Assembly (NCBI GenBank): GCA_035533595.1 | Contig: DATLTN010000005.1 | Span: forward strand, 1-62,799 | DNA: 62,799 nt | Direction: 5' to 3' | Origin: Acidimicrobiales bacterium | GTDB taxonomy: Bacteria; Actinomycetota; Acidimicrobiia; Acidimicrobiales; Bog-793 | Part shown: in pieces, positions 8,049 to 17,019 of the stretch | Position numbering within the stretch: the first letter of the stretch is position 1 | Layout of the letters: the number at the start of each line of letters is the position of its first letter | Notes under the pieces: generated by a model | Told to the model about the DNA's origin: nothing | Database searches by the model: none | Seen by the model: only the letters and a program-made list of their open reading frames with translations | Program-made: the position numbers and the translations under genes

Positions 8049-9209
8049 TCAGCCCGAAGTGCGGGCGCCCTCACCTCGAAGGACGAGGCAGTGCTCGAGC
8101 ACGACACCGGCACGCTCACCCGTCTCGCGCTGCGGGAGCCCCGTCTCGAAGACGTGCAGAAGAGCGCTTCCCACCTCGACGCGCACCTCGCTTCGTCCGT
8201 CCACGAGGGCAGAGCGCACGACGGTGCCGTCCTGGTCACCCGCACCCGCGGCGACGAGTCGGATGGACTCCGGCCGAGCGACGAGGACCACACGGTCACC
8301 CGCCACGGAGGTCTCGTCGTGAGCCTCGGACCCCGCTGCTCCGGCATGGGCGAGCACCTCCGTGGCGCCGTCTCGGAGCGTGACGCGCAACCACCCGTTG
8401 CCTCGGTCAACCACAGTCGCTTCGAAGACGTTGAGCGCGCCCATGAACCTCGCGACGAAGGCGTTGGCGGGGTGCTGGTACAGCTCGACGGGGGTTGCGA
8501 ACTGCGCGATGCGGCCGGCACTGAGCACAACCACGCGATCGGCGAGCGTCGTCGCCTCCCGTTGGTCATGCGTCGTTACCACCGTGGTCAGCTGCTGCGC
8601 GCGGGCTGCATCGATGATCAGGGTCTGCAGCTCGTCGCGGCGCGCAGCATCGACGCTCGAGAGGGGCTCGTCGAGCAGCAATAAGCGGGGATCGCCGGCG
8701 AGCCCGCGCGCGAGTGCGACGCGTTGCTGCTGACCACCAGAGAGCGTTGTCGGGCTGCGGTCGCCGAAGCCGTCGAGGCCCATCCGCGCGAGCAGCTGCT
8801 CCGCGCGCCGAGCGCGCTCCTCGGTGCGGACTCCGCGGGTCTTCCACGGATAGGCGACGTTCTCCCGGACCGTCATGTGCGGCCAGAGCGCGTAGTGCTG
8901 GAAGACGAAGCCGATCCGCCGACGCTCGGGAGGTATGTTCACGCCGCTCGCGGCGACGACCCCGCCGTTGATGCGGACCACGCCGTCGAGCGGCTCGAGG
9001 AAGCCGGCGATCGTTCGTAGCAGACTCGACTTGCCGCTTCCCGAGGGTCCGACGATGGCGACGATCTCGCCGGGACGGATCTCGAGATCGACTCCCTCGA
9101 GGACCGTGTGGTCCCGATAGGCGAGGGACACCCCGGCGAGTTCGATCGCAGCGCCGCCGCTCGGCACGCCTTGGCCCGCCGGTTCGGGTGCAGCCGGTGC
9201 GGCCCTCAC
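8049..9209 (-). CDS. ABC transporter ATP-binding protein (Fe3+/polyamine/phosphonate type)
   Basis: 386 residues from a GTG that overlaps the permease stop by 4 bp (GTGA). Walker A GPSGSGKSS at about residue 54, Q-loop FVFQHYALWPHMTV, signature LSGGQQQRVALARGL, Walker B LLLLDEPLSS and the switch TTHDQREA are all intact. The last ~90 residues form a TOBE-like regulatory domain, as in FbpC/PotA-type ATPases. It energises uptake through the permease encoded just upstream in the same operon. The substrate cannot be fixed from the ATPase. Confidence 0.93.
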   Translation of the reverse strand: MRAAPAAPEPAGQGVPSGGAAIELAGVSLAYRDHTVLEGVDLEIRPGEIVAIVGPSGSGKSSLLRTIAGFLEPLDGVVRINGGVVAASGVNIPPERRRIGFVFQHYALWPHMTVRENVAYPWKTRGVRTEERARRAEQLLARMGLDGFGDRSPTTLSGGQQQRVALARGLAGDPRLLLLDEPLSSVDAARRDELQTLIIDAARAQQLTTVVTTHDQREATTLADRVVVLSAGRIAQFATPVELYQHPANAFVARFMGALNVFEATVVDRGNGWLRVTLRDGATEVLAHAGAAGSEAHDETSVAGDRVVLVARPESIRLVAAGAGDQDGTVVRSALVDGRSEVRVEVGSALLHVFETGLPQRETGERAGVVLEHCLVLRGEGARTSG

Positions 9210-10921
9210 GGCTGCCACGCCGGCATCTCGATGCCGACGTCCGCGACGACGAGGCGCCGACTCGAGCGGACAGCGAGCGCGGCACCGGCGACGATGACGG
9301 TGATCGCGGTGACGACGATCGCCAGCGCGGCGGTGAGCGCCACCTCGCCGGCCTGCTCGGCATCGAGCACCGCGACGGCGAAGGTCTTGGTCGCGGGGCC
9401 GTAGAGCAAGGACGACATCGTGAGCTCGTGGACGGCGAACAGGAACGTGATCGCGAACGACGTCACGATGCCCGGCCACAGGGCGGGCATCACGACGTCC
9501 CGAGTCGCTCGCCACTGGGACGCACCGCTCACCCGTGCTGCCTCCACGAGATCTTCGGAGAGCGCGCCGAGCGTCGCCGTTGAGGTCCGTACGCCGATCA
9601 CGGCGAAGCGTGCCACATAGGCGAGGAGGATGATCAACAACGACCCGTACAGCCAGCGCTGCCACGCGATCAGCACGGCGATAGCGACAACGGAGCCGGG
9701 CAACGCGAACGGCAGCGACAGCAGCAGCGCCGCTGCGCTCGCGAGGCGTGACTCCCGCCGTAAGAGCAGTGCTACGAAGGCTCCGCCGAGCGCGACGATG
9801 ACGGCGGCGCTCCCCGCCAGCAGCGCGGAGCGGCCGAGGGCAGCAAGATTCTGTCCAGAAAGCGCCGAGGCGTAGGAGCTGCCGACCCATCGCACGGGCG
9901 CGAAGACGAGCCGAAAGCCCGGGCTGACCGAGGTGATGAACAGCGCCCCGAGCGGGATGGCGGTCGTGACGACGACGAATGCGGCGCAGCCCGCCGCGGC
10001 AACCAACCGGAAGCGCCCGAGCGCAAGGAGCGGCCGGGAGGTGGCCCCGTGGCCGGAGGTCGGCCCCGCGCCGGCCCGGCCGCGGTTCGCACGACTCGTC
10101 GCGATGAGGAGTGCGATCGCGACCACGCCGAGGAGGGCCGAGAGCGCGCCCGCCGAGGAGATCGCATTCGCTCCCCCCGCAAAGCTGAGGTCGGAGTAGA
10201 TAACGGTCGTCACGGTGGTGAAGCCGGCCGGGATCGCGAGCACGGCGGGTATCCCGAAGTCGGCGGCTGAGCTCACGAAGACGAGGAGCATCCCTCCCGC
10301 GATCGCGCTCTTCGCGAGCGGCAGGGTGATGTCGAGGAGGATCCCGATAGGTGAGCGGCCAGCGCTGCGGGCCGCTTCCTCGAACGCCCCGATACGTGCT
10401 GAACGGAGCGCCGCGAAAACAAGCAGATAGATGAGCGGTGCTCCCTGCAGGGCGAGGAGAAGCACGACACCACCCGGTCCGCTCAGCCAGTTGACTGCGA
10501 CGTGGGCGAGATCGTCTGAGAGGCCGGCCCGGCTATACGCGTCGAGCCACGCGACTCCGGTCACGTAGGCAGGCACGATGAGAGGCGCGACCCATGCGCC
10601 GCCGAACCACCTTCGGAGCGGCAGGTCACTGCGCGCAACGAGGAGCGCCATCGTCACCCCGAGGGCGCCGGCGAGCATCGTCGCGAGTGCCGAGACGACG
10701 ACGGTGTGGGTGAGGGCGGTCACCACCGGGCGCGCGGCGATCGCGCGCCAGGCGCCAATCCCCCCTCCGGGGCCAGACAGGGCAGAGCGGAGGAGGTCCG
10801 CGAGGGGATAGCCGACGAGGATCAGTGCCGCGACGGCCAGTAATCCGAGCTTCAGACGATGGAGCTGGCGTTCGCCGAGCGCCGGTCGCTCCGCGCTCAG
10901 ACCAGCAAGCGAGTCACTCAA
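9206..10921 (-). CDS. ABC transporter permease, fused two-domain (FbpB/ThiP type)
   Basis: 571 residues if translation begins at the TTG at 10921, which overlaps the stop of the binding-protein gene by 4 bp (TTGA). About twelve membrane segments fall into two halves, each with an EAA-type coupling loop: FEEAARSAGRSPIGILLDI and VEAARVSGASQWRATRDVV. A duplicated single-chain permease is typical of ferric iron, thiamine and some aminoethylphosphonate importers. It lies between the binding protein and the ATPase, both coupled by 4-bp overlaps. Confidence 0.9.
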   Translation of the reverse strand: MSDSLAGLSAERPALGERQLHRLKLGLLAVAALILVGYPLADLLRSALSGPGGGIGAWRAIAARPVVTALTHTVVVSALATMLAGALGVTMALLVARSDLPLRRWFGGAWVAPLIVPAYVTGVAWLDAYSRAGLSDDLAHVAVNWLSGPGGVVLLLALQGAPLIYLLVFAALRSARIGAFEEAARSAGRSPIGILLDITLPLAKSAIAGGMLLVFVSSAADFGIPAVLAIPAGFTTVTTVIYSDLSFAGGANAISSAGALSALLGVVAIALLIATSRANRGRAGAGPTSGHGATSRPLLALGRFRLVAAAGCAAFVVVTTAIPLGALFITSVSPGFRLVFAPVRWVGSSYASALSGQNLAALGRSALLAGSAAVIVALGGAFVALLLRRESRLASAAALLLSLPFALPGSVVAIAVLIAWQRWLYGSLLIILLAYVARFAVIGVRTSTATLGALSEDLVEAARVSGASQWRATRDVVMPALWPGIVTSFAITFLFAVHELTMSSLLYGPATKTFAVAVLDAEQAGEVALTAALAIVVTAITVIVAGAALAVRSSRRLVVADVGIEMPAWQP

Positions 10922-11961
10922 CCAAAGATTCCCGCAAAGCTGTCGAGGATTGACGTCTTGTCGGCGGTGATCCGGCTCCAGTTGATGTTGAGCTGCTTCT
11001 CGTGCTTGGGCATCGGGTGCGCGGGGGTCGCGCCGAAGTAGGCGGCGTCGTAGCCAAGCTTGGCCGCTTCTACCTGGCCGCTGCGCGAGAGCAGCCAGGT
11101 GACGAACGCCTTCGCTGCCGCTGTGTTGCCGCTGTCTTTGGTGATTCCGACCGTGGCCGGGATCGGCACCGCGCCGTCGTTCGGCCAGACCATCTGGACA
11201 TTCCCGCCCTGGGCAATGATGCTGCGCGCGACGCTGTCGAGGGTTACCCCCACGAGGTCCTTGCCGCTCGCGACGTCGGTGCCGACCGTTGTCGTTGACT
11301 GTTCGACGCGCACGCCGCCGGCCTTCAGGGATTGGAAGTACTTCCATCCGAACAGCGTGTGCAGCTCGGTCGCCCACCCAAAGGTCGTCCCTGAGTAACT
11401 CGCGCTCCCGATGGCTAGCTGTCCCTGGAGGGCGGAGCTGGTGAGCGCCGGCCACTCGAGCGGCGGGTTGGCCATCCCGGGATGCTCCAGCATCATCATC
11501 TCGAACGTGAAGGCACCGACCCAGCCCTTGCCGGTGTATCCGGCGGGAATCGCCCGCCCCGCGAGCGAGGGCTTCCAGGTGGAGAGGATCCCTTCGGAGA
11601 CGAGGGAGTCCATGTCCGTCGGGTCGGCAAAGAGCACGACGTCGGCCCGCACGTGGCCGCTCTGCTGTTGCGCGGCGAGCTGGGTGGCAAGGGCGCCCGT
11701 CCCGCCGGTGACCATGTTCACCGTCACGCCGGGGTAGGCCGACTCAAAAGCACTCGTAAAGCCCTGGCCGCCCTGTGCAGTGAGCGCGGCGTAGACGGTG
11801 ACCGATCCGGAGACGGGCGCGCGCTTCGCCTCGGGGGCGACCGGGGAGGCGCCGGCGGCTTGGACGAGGGCCGTGACGGCTACGAGGCCGGCCGCGGCGG
11901 CGACGGCCGCGTGACGGCCATTCAGGATTCGGGGATGAGCGGACCTGCGTGACGATTTCAT
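10918..11961 (-). CDS. ABC transporter substrate-binding protein (FbpA/AfuA-like)
   Basis: 347 residues. An N-terminal signal sequence is clear (basic RRSAHPRILNGRH, then an Ala-rich core ending around AAGASPVA); there is no lipobox cysteine. The mature part begins VTVYAALTAQGGQGFTSAFE and continues TGGTGALATQL and ADVVLFADPTDMDSL, matching class II binding proteins of the ferric iron / 2-aminoethylphosphonate group. Tyrosines in GYDAAYF near the C terminus could serve as metal ligands, but this is not decisive. It is the first gene of the operon. Confidence 0.87.
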   Translation of the reverse strand: MKSSRRSAHPRILNGRHAAVAAAAGLVAVTALVQAAGASPVAPEAKRAPVSGSVTVYAALTAQGGQGFTSAFESAYPGVTVNMVTGGTGALATQLAAQQQSGHVRADVVLFADPTDMDSLVSEGILSTWKPSLAGRAIPAGYTGKGWVGAFTFEMMMLEHPGMANPPLEWPALTSSALQGQLAIGSASYSGTTFGWATELHTLFGWKYFQSLKAGGVRVEQSTTTVGTDVASGKDLVGVTLDSVARSIIAQGGNVQMVWPNDGAVPIPATVGITKDSGNTAAAKAFVTWLLSRSGQVEAAKLGYDAAYFGATPAHPMPKHEKQLNINWSRITADKTSILDSFAGIFG

Positions 11962-12208
11962 GGCGCCATCGTGTCATGTGCGATTGAGGCCGAGGGTGCA
12001 AACAAGGTGAACGGGGACCGATCGTTTGGCGAACACTGCCTGAATAGCCGAGCTGTTCGGCGACGTGACCCGCCCCGACGAGTACCAGGCGGGCGCCCGA
12101 GAGCGTGAGTAGCGAGACGACAGTTTCAGGCTCTGCAGCGGTACCCACGGGTGGGTGGGTCGACCAGTCCCTCGGGGTACACGGCCGCAGGTCTTCTCGA
12201 GGCTTCGT
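11962..12208. other. intergenic region upstream of the ABC operon
   Basis: About 250 bp between the 3' end of the GGDEF/EAL gene and the start of the binding-protein gene. It should hold the operon promoter, but I see no convincing -35/-10 pair, riboswitch or Fur-type palindrome. Confidence 0.3.
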
Positions 12209-14530
12209 TCAGGCTCTGCCTTGCTGGTCCTGCAGGCCCCGGGTCGCGCGCCGGGGCACCGGATCGGGCATCGCGCCCAGGGGATAGCTGGCGAGGTACT
12301 CGCCGAACTCGTCGGGCGGCATAGGGGCGCCGAGATACCAGCCCTGCCCCCATCTGCACCCGAGATCGCGTAGGGCGTTGAGCTCGGCGGCGTCTTCCAC
12401 GCCCTCGGCGATGCACTCGATCCCGAGAGACGAGCCCAGCACGAGGATCGCCTCGGTGAGCTGCCTGATCGTCTGCTCACCCGAGCGGAGTGCAGCGACG
12501 AAGGATTGGTCGATCTTCAAGAAGTCCACCGGGAAGCGTCGCAGGTAGCTCAAAGCCGAGAAGCCCGTTCCGAAGTCGTCGATGGCAAGGCGCAGTCCCA
12601 TGCCGTTGAGCTCGTGAAGTCGAGTCAGGGTCGAGTCGACGTCCTGCATGAGCACGCTTTCGGTGATCTCGAGGATCAGGGTGCTGGGCGCCACACCGGT
12701 GCCGGCGATCGCCTTCACGACCTCGTCGGCGAACTCGGGGCGCTGGATCTGCCATGCCGAGACGTTGACGCTCAACCCGAGGCGCGGGGCCTGTGGGTGT
12801 GCCGCTTGCCAATTGCCGAACCAGATGCAGGCCTTCTGCAGGATCTGGCTGCCCAGTGGGAGGATCAGCCCGGTCGTCTCCGCGAGCGGGATGAACGTCA
12901 GCGGGGTGACCCAACCGCGGGTCGGGTGCTGCCAGCGCGCGAGGGTCTCGGCGCCCACGATGCGCTGGTCCTCGAGCGAGACGATCGGCTGGAAATAGAT
13001 CTCGAGCTCGTCGTTCTCGACTGCCCGACGGAGATCCGCCTCGAGCTCGATCCGCCCGAGGAGGTCCTCATACATCGCCGCCTCGAAGGTGACCGCACGG
13101 CCCTTGCCGGCCCCCTTGGCCTGGTACATCGCGATGTCCGCATTGCGGAGCACCTCTTCGGGAGAGCGCGTCTCGGCGCTCGAGAAAGCGATGCCGATGC
13201 TCGCGTTGGCCGACACACCGGTCGAGCCGATGCCGCTGCGCGCGCTGATCAGGTTGAGGATCCGTTCTGCGGTGCGGTTTGCGACCGCAGGGTCCCCGAG
13301 GCTCTCGATGAGGACGGCGAATTCGTCACCGCCGATCCGCGCGACCGTGTCGTGCTCGCCGACCGAGGCAAGGAGCTGTTCGGCTGCGGCGACAAGGACG
13401 CGGTCGCCCGTCGAGTGCCCGAATTGGTCATTGATCGTCTTGAAGTCGTCGAGATCCACGTAGAGGACCGAGACTTCGTATTCGTCGTGCTGGCGGAGCT
13501 CGAAGGCGTTATCCAGACGGTCGAGGAGGCGCGTGCGGTTGGCGAGGCCGGTGAGCGGATCGTGCAGCGCCCGGTGGAGGGCATCATCGACGGCCCAGTG
13601 GAGCGCGTCGACCGTCCTCGCGTCCGTGAGTGCGAGGCTCGCGAGCTCCGCGAAGGAGAGCAGGAGCTCGCGCTCGGTCATCGAGTACTGCCGGCCGGCC
13701 GCGAGCGACGAGGTCGTCATGCCGCCCACCGTCTCGCCGTGATCGTGCACCGGCGCCGCCATCGCGGCCTGGACGCCAAAAGCGAGGGACTCGTGGACCG
13801 CGTCCGGATTGCTCTGGTAGTCCTCGATCACCACCAAGCTGTTCTCGGCAACGGCGCGCCCGACGGCTCCCTCGCCCACGATCCTCTGCGCCAGCGACTC
13901 GCCTCGCGACTCCGGAACCCCATAGGTGGAGACCGCGGTCAACGTTCCCGGATCGTCGGTCTCGCGGAAGTGGATCGTCACCAGTTCCCCGCCGAGCAAC
14001 GCGGAGGTGCTCTCGGTGATCGCGTCGAGGATCCCCGTGACCGGCTCGCGGGTCGAGATCGACCGCTGAATGGCGACGAGCCGTTCGAGCAGCTCCTGGC
14101 GCGCTCGCAGCGAGGCGACGACGCGCAGGTTGTGCAGGGTGAGCGACAACACCCGCGCCATCGCCCGCAGCAGGCTCGACTCCTCGCGGCTGAAGGGCGA
14201 TCCGGAACGCCCGACCAGCAGGTCCCCCGAGCCTCTCGAGAAATTGATCGGGACGCAGAGCACCGCGCAATGCCCCACCCCTGGTATCTCGACGGTGTCG
14301 CGGTCGCCCCGCGCCGACTCGACGAGCATCTCGTTGGGCGTGCGGTCGGCCGGGAACCCGCGCGCCGCGAGCACCCGGCCGCGGTCGATCAGGGCGCCCA
14401 CCTCGGCCTCGAAGGCCTCCGTGATGAACTCGATGCCGCCCTGGACCGCTCTCGTCTCGTCGGCGAACGCTGACACCGCGACCAAGAACTCCGCGAGCTG
14501 TTGTGCCGACCACTGTGACGGAGTTTCCAT
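12209..14530 (-). CDS. GAF-GGDEF-EAL cyclic-di-GMP signalling protein
   Basis: 773 residues from an ATG 4 bp after the FIST gene stop. Two GAF-like sensor regions cover about residues 1-320. A GGDEF diguanylate cyclase domain follows at about 325-490 with an intact RIGGDEFAVL, then an EAL phosphodiesterase domain at about 510-755. The EAL signature reads ETLARW, which keeps the catalytic Glu, and ILEITES, IDDFGTGFS and the IAEGVED segment are all present. Both enzymatic halves could be active. No membrane segment is visible, so it is cytosolic. Coupling to a FIST protein suggests that protein supplies the input. Confidence 0.93.
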   Translation of the reverse strand: METPSQWSAQQLAEFLVAVSAFADETRAVQGGIEFITEAFEAEVGALIDRGRVLAARGFPADRTPNEMLVESARGDRDTVEIPGVGHCAVLCVPINFSRGSGDLLVGRSGSPFSREESSLLRAMARVLSLTLHNLRVVASLRARQELLERLVAIQRSISTREPVTGILDAITESTSALLGGELVTIHFRETDDPGTLTAVSTYGVPESRGESLAQRIVGEGAVGRAVAENSLVVIEDYQSNPDAVHESLAFGVQAAMAAPVHDHGETVGGMTTSSLAAGRQYSMTERELLLSFAELASLALTDARTVDALHWAVDDALHRALHDPLTGLANRTRLLDRLDNAFELRQHDEYEVSVLYVDLDDFKTINDQFGHSTGDRVLVAAAEQLLASVGEHDTVARIGGDEFAVLIESLGDPAVANRTAERILNLISARSGIGSTGVSANASIGIAFSSAETRSPEEVLRNADIAMYQAKGAGKGRAVTFEAAMYEDLLGRIELEADLRRAVENDELEIYFQPIVSLEDQRIVGAETLARWQHPTRGWVTPLTFIPLAETTGLILPLGSQILQKACIWFGNWQAAHPQAPRLGLSVNVSAWQIQRPEFADEVVKAIAGTGVAPSTLILEITESVLMQDVDSTLTRLHELNGMGLRLAIDDFGTGFSALSYLRRFPVDFLKIDQSFVAALRSGEQTIRQLTEAILVLGSSLGIECIAEGVEDAAELNALRDLGCRWGQGWYLGAPMPPDEFGEYLASYPLGAMPDPVPRRATRGLQDQQGRA

Positions 14531-14534
14531 GCCC

Positions 14535-15698
14535 TTAGGCCAGCGCGAGGACGACGAGTGTCTGGTTGTGAAATCCCCGAGTTCCCACTGTCCGGGCGAT
14601 CTCGCCGTAGGTGTAGAAACCGGCGATTGCCGCATCGCCCGTTCGCGCCCCGATGCGGGCGACCTCGTCGTCGATCCCCTCGCCGAGGACACCCCGCCGC
14701 GCGATGCAGTCAAAGGCGACGATCCCCCGCGGGGGCTCGCCACCGAGCTGTGCGAGCGCGTCGGCACAGGCGGCATCGGTGGCCGAGAGCACCGAGTCGG
14801 CGTCTCCCTCCATGAACCACGTCAGGCCGCCCTGGGGGACGTTGGCGACGAACGTCAGGCTGCGGGTCTCGAAGTTGGCGCCGGAGACGAATCGCACTTC
14901 CTCGCCGCTTCGGCGTTGCAGCCCGAGGGGGTGCGTCAGCGCGAAATGGGTGAACGCCTCGGAGTCCTTGGCCGCCTCCGGCGGTGCATTGAGGCCGCGC
15001 AGGTAGACGTCGAGCGCCGGCTCGTCGTCGAGCGCGAGCACCGTGTTCGTCCCGCTCGCCGTGACCACCATCGGTTCACCGACGCGGCGCCACCCGTGAT
15101 GGACTCCGATGCCGATCGGCCCGTCCGAGCCGATGGCCGCGCCGACGACGGCGTTCGTGAGGACCGTGTCGCCGAAGAATTGCTTCGTCTGGTGCATATG
15201 CAGGTCATCCCCTGCGCAGCCACCGACGAGCGGCATCGCCGCGCCGACGATGCCGTAGGCGCCGCGCACGACCTCTTGTTGATCGCCGGCGAGGCCGTCG
15301 GTGAGGAGGAATAGGACCCGATGTGGCCGGTCCGCGACGGCTTCGGCGGCACGGGCGACGACCTCTGAGGATTGCCGCAGCGTGGCTTCGGTGCCGGCAG
15401 CCGTGGCGATGGAGAGACCGTCACCGCCGAGCGCCATGATCACGACACTGTTGTCCCCGGGACCGGCCCGGGAGAACTCTCCGGCCGTGGTGCAACCGAT
15501 GAGCGGCACGCCCGCGGCTCGCTCGCGGATGCCGGCGAGCAGTTCCGTCGGGTCGTAGCGGTCGGCCGCGAAGACGACCAGTAGCTTCGGATCATCGGCG
15601 ACGAGCGCTCGATCGGCGGCTTCGTTCCCGGCCGATCTGGCGTTTTCGACCCCAGAGTGACCCACGCCGAACCAGCGAACCACTCTCATCACCGCCAT
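14535..15698 (-). CDS. FIST domain sensor protein
   Basis: 387 residues from the ATG at 15698; another ATG three codons in (15689) is equally possible. An N-terminal FIST domain (LLVVFAADRYDPTELLAGI, then PLIGCTTAGEFS) is followed by a FIST-C domain with GGCAGDD and a C-terminal AGFYTYGEI segment. FIST proteins are cytosolic small-ligand sensors; some bind heme and report nitric oxide to neighbouring kinases or cyclic-di-GMP enzymes. The gene lies directly before a GGDEF/EAL gene with a 4-bp gap, so the two very likely form one sensory unit. Confidence 0.9.
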   Translation of the reverse strand: MAVMRVVRWFGVGHSGVENARSAGNEAADRALVADDPKLLVVFAADRYDPTELLAGIRERAAGVPLIGCTTAGEFSRAGPGDNSVVIMALGGDGLSIATAAGTEATLRQSSEVVARAAEAVADRPHRVLFLLTDGLAGDQQEVVRGAYGIVGAAMPLVGGCAGDDLHMHQTKQFFGDTVLTNAVVGAAIGSDGPIGIGVHHGWRRVGEPMVVTASGTNTVLALDDEPALDVYLRGLNAPPEAAKDSEAFTHFALTHPLGLQRRSGEEVRFVSGANFETRSLTFVANVPQGGLTWFMEGDADSVLSATDAACADALAQLGGEPPRGIVAFDCIARRGVLGEGIDDEVARIGARTGDAAIAGFYTYGEIARTVGTRGFHNQTLVVLALA

Positions 15699-16027
15699 GT
15701 CTCGGGAGACTGAGGTGATTATCGCATTCCCCTGGACATTCAGACGACGGAGGAGCCTGCGAGCACCCCGTGGGGCGGAACCGTGCCGGAGCTCCGCCGC
15801 CATCGAGACCCGCACGGCGGATCCACCGGTCCGGCGGGTGCGCCCGGAGCAGCACCGGGCTTGATGCCCGTCCGACGGTCATCGTGCGCCAATGCCCTGC
15901 ACGACGCGCGCTCGGCGAAGCTCGGCGCCGCGGGAGACAGCGACGGCGGTCGTTCCCCGGCGAGGCTTCCCGGGAACCCGGAACCTGAACGTCGGTAGCC
16001 TTGAGCGACGCGAGGGGGTCCATTGGA
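15699..16027. other. divergent intergenic region
   Basis: About 330 bp between the reverse-strand FIST gene and the forward SsuA-like gene; it should hold both promoters. I see no riboswitch (no TPP-type CTGAGA core despite the THI5-like neighbour), no gene and no strong palindrome. Confidence 0.35.
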
Positions 16028-16936
16028 ATGACGCTGAGAAAAGTCGTGAGCGAGGTCAGCAGCACGGTCTTCTCGTTGCCGTACTACGCGGCGCGAGACG
16101 AGGGCTTCTTCGCCGAGGAAGGCATCGAGGTCGAGTTCGTGAAACGCGATGGCGCCCTCCCGCCCTCCCGGGGGTTCGAGCTCATCACCGACCACCGGCT
16201 CGTGAGTTCGTTCGGCTTCCGCTCGCCCTTCGAGGAGGGCGAGACGAGCCTCTACCGGGCCTGCGAATGGGGTCAGGTCCGCCGCGCCCACGACACCGGG
16301 CGGGGTGGTCAGGTCATCTCGAAGCGCTCCGCCGCTGCGAGCCAGGCGATCGTCGTGCGCCCCGACTCACCTGCCAACATCCCCCAGGACCTCGCGAACG
16401 TGCCCGTCGGCGTGAACTTCCACCACGGCTCGCACTACGTCGCGATCCAGACCCTCGAAGGATTCCTCCGACCCGAGGAGATCAGGGTCGTCCACATCCA
16501 GGGCGGGGGGCGATTCCAGGCGCTGCGCGACGGGGTCGTCGACGCGATCGCGATCATGGAGCCGTGGATCACCGTCTCGGAGAAGCTCGGCTACAAGATC
16601 CTCGCTGAGGCGCACTACGTCGGCCTCGAGATCGGCAGCCCCGACCTCGAGCCGGAGACCTTCGACGCCATCAATCGGGCGGTCTCGCGCGCCGCGGCGC
16701 TCCTCCGGAGCGACCCCTACCCGTATGTCCACCACATGATCGCGGACGTCCCGAAGGACATCGTCGAGCTGGTGCCCTCCGACTTCAAGCGCAACCGCCT
16801 GCGCTACCTCGACCCGGCGCCCTATGACCCGACGGAGTTCGATCGGACCTATGAGTGGATGGTTCGCTGGGACCTCATCCCCGACGACTCCGCCTTCGAG
16901 GTCCTTGTCGACAATCGGACCGCCGTGACCAGGTAG
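16028..16936 (+). CDS. SsuA/THI5-like periplasmic-binding-fold protein without signal peptide
   Basis: 302 residues from an ATG with a GAGGGGG about 11 bp upstream; a TTG at 16001 would add nine residues. The N terminus (SLPYYAARDEGFFAEEGIEVEFV) is the classic start of NMT1/THI5/SsuA-type binding proteins, and GGGRFQALRDGVVDAIAIMEPW matches their second lobe. No signal peptide or lipobox precedes it and no transporter genes are adjacent. It is therefore probably cytosolic and may be an enzyme or sensor using this fold rather than a transport component. The substrate is unknown. Confidence 0.75.
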   Translation: MTLRKVVSEVSSTVFSLPYYAARDEGFFAEEGIEVEFVKRDGALPPSRGFELITDHRLVSSFGFRSPFEEGETSLYRACEWGQVRRAHDTGRGGQVISKRSAAASQAIVVRPDSPANIPQDLANVPVGVNFHHGSHYVAIQTLEGFLRPEEIRVVHIQGGGRFQALRDGVVDAIAIMEPWITVSEKLGYKILAEAHYVGLEIGSPDLEPETFDAINRAVSRAAALLRSDPYPYVHHMIADVPKDIVELVPSDFKRNRLRYLDPAPYDPTEFDRTYEWMVRWDLIPDDSAFEVLVDNRTAVTR

Positions 16937-16991
16937 CCCCGAACGGGCAGCTCCGGCCCGCCGAGGAGCCTCTTGACGGCTCACGGCCGGT

Positions 16992-17007
16992 GGCGTCTGA
17001 CGACGCC
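16992..17007. terminator. hairpin between converging genes
   Basis: GGCGTC-TGAC-GACGCC gives a perfect 6-bp stem with a 4-nt loop between the stops of the two converging genes. There is no T-run, so this is at best a weak, bidirectional terminator candidate. Confidence 0.3.
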
Positions 17008-17019
17008 GGCGCGGGCGCT

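Noticed and set aside
8049-9890. A longer ABC ATPase start within the permease gene
   Set aside because: Residues before the GTG at 9209 are Arg/Ala-rich noise antisense to nothing and overlapping the permease coding sequence in another frame; the GTGA overlap gives a natural start.
12506-14473. A 655-codon open frame on the plus strand
   Set aside because: It runs antisense to the GGDEF/EAL gene and has the Val/Arg/Glu/Asp-rich composition typical of antisense frames in high-GC genes. No domain is visible, and the opposite strand has clear motifs.
15699-16027. TPP riboswitch upstream of the THI5-like gene
   Set aside because: No CTGAGA core or matching stem arrangement was seen.
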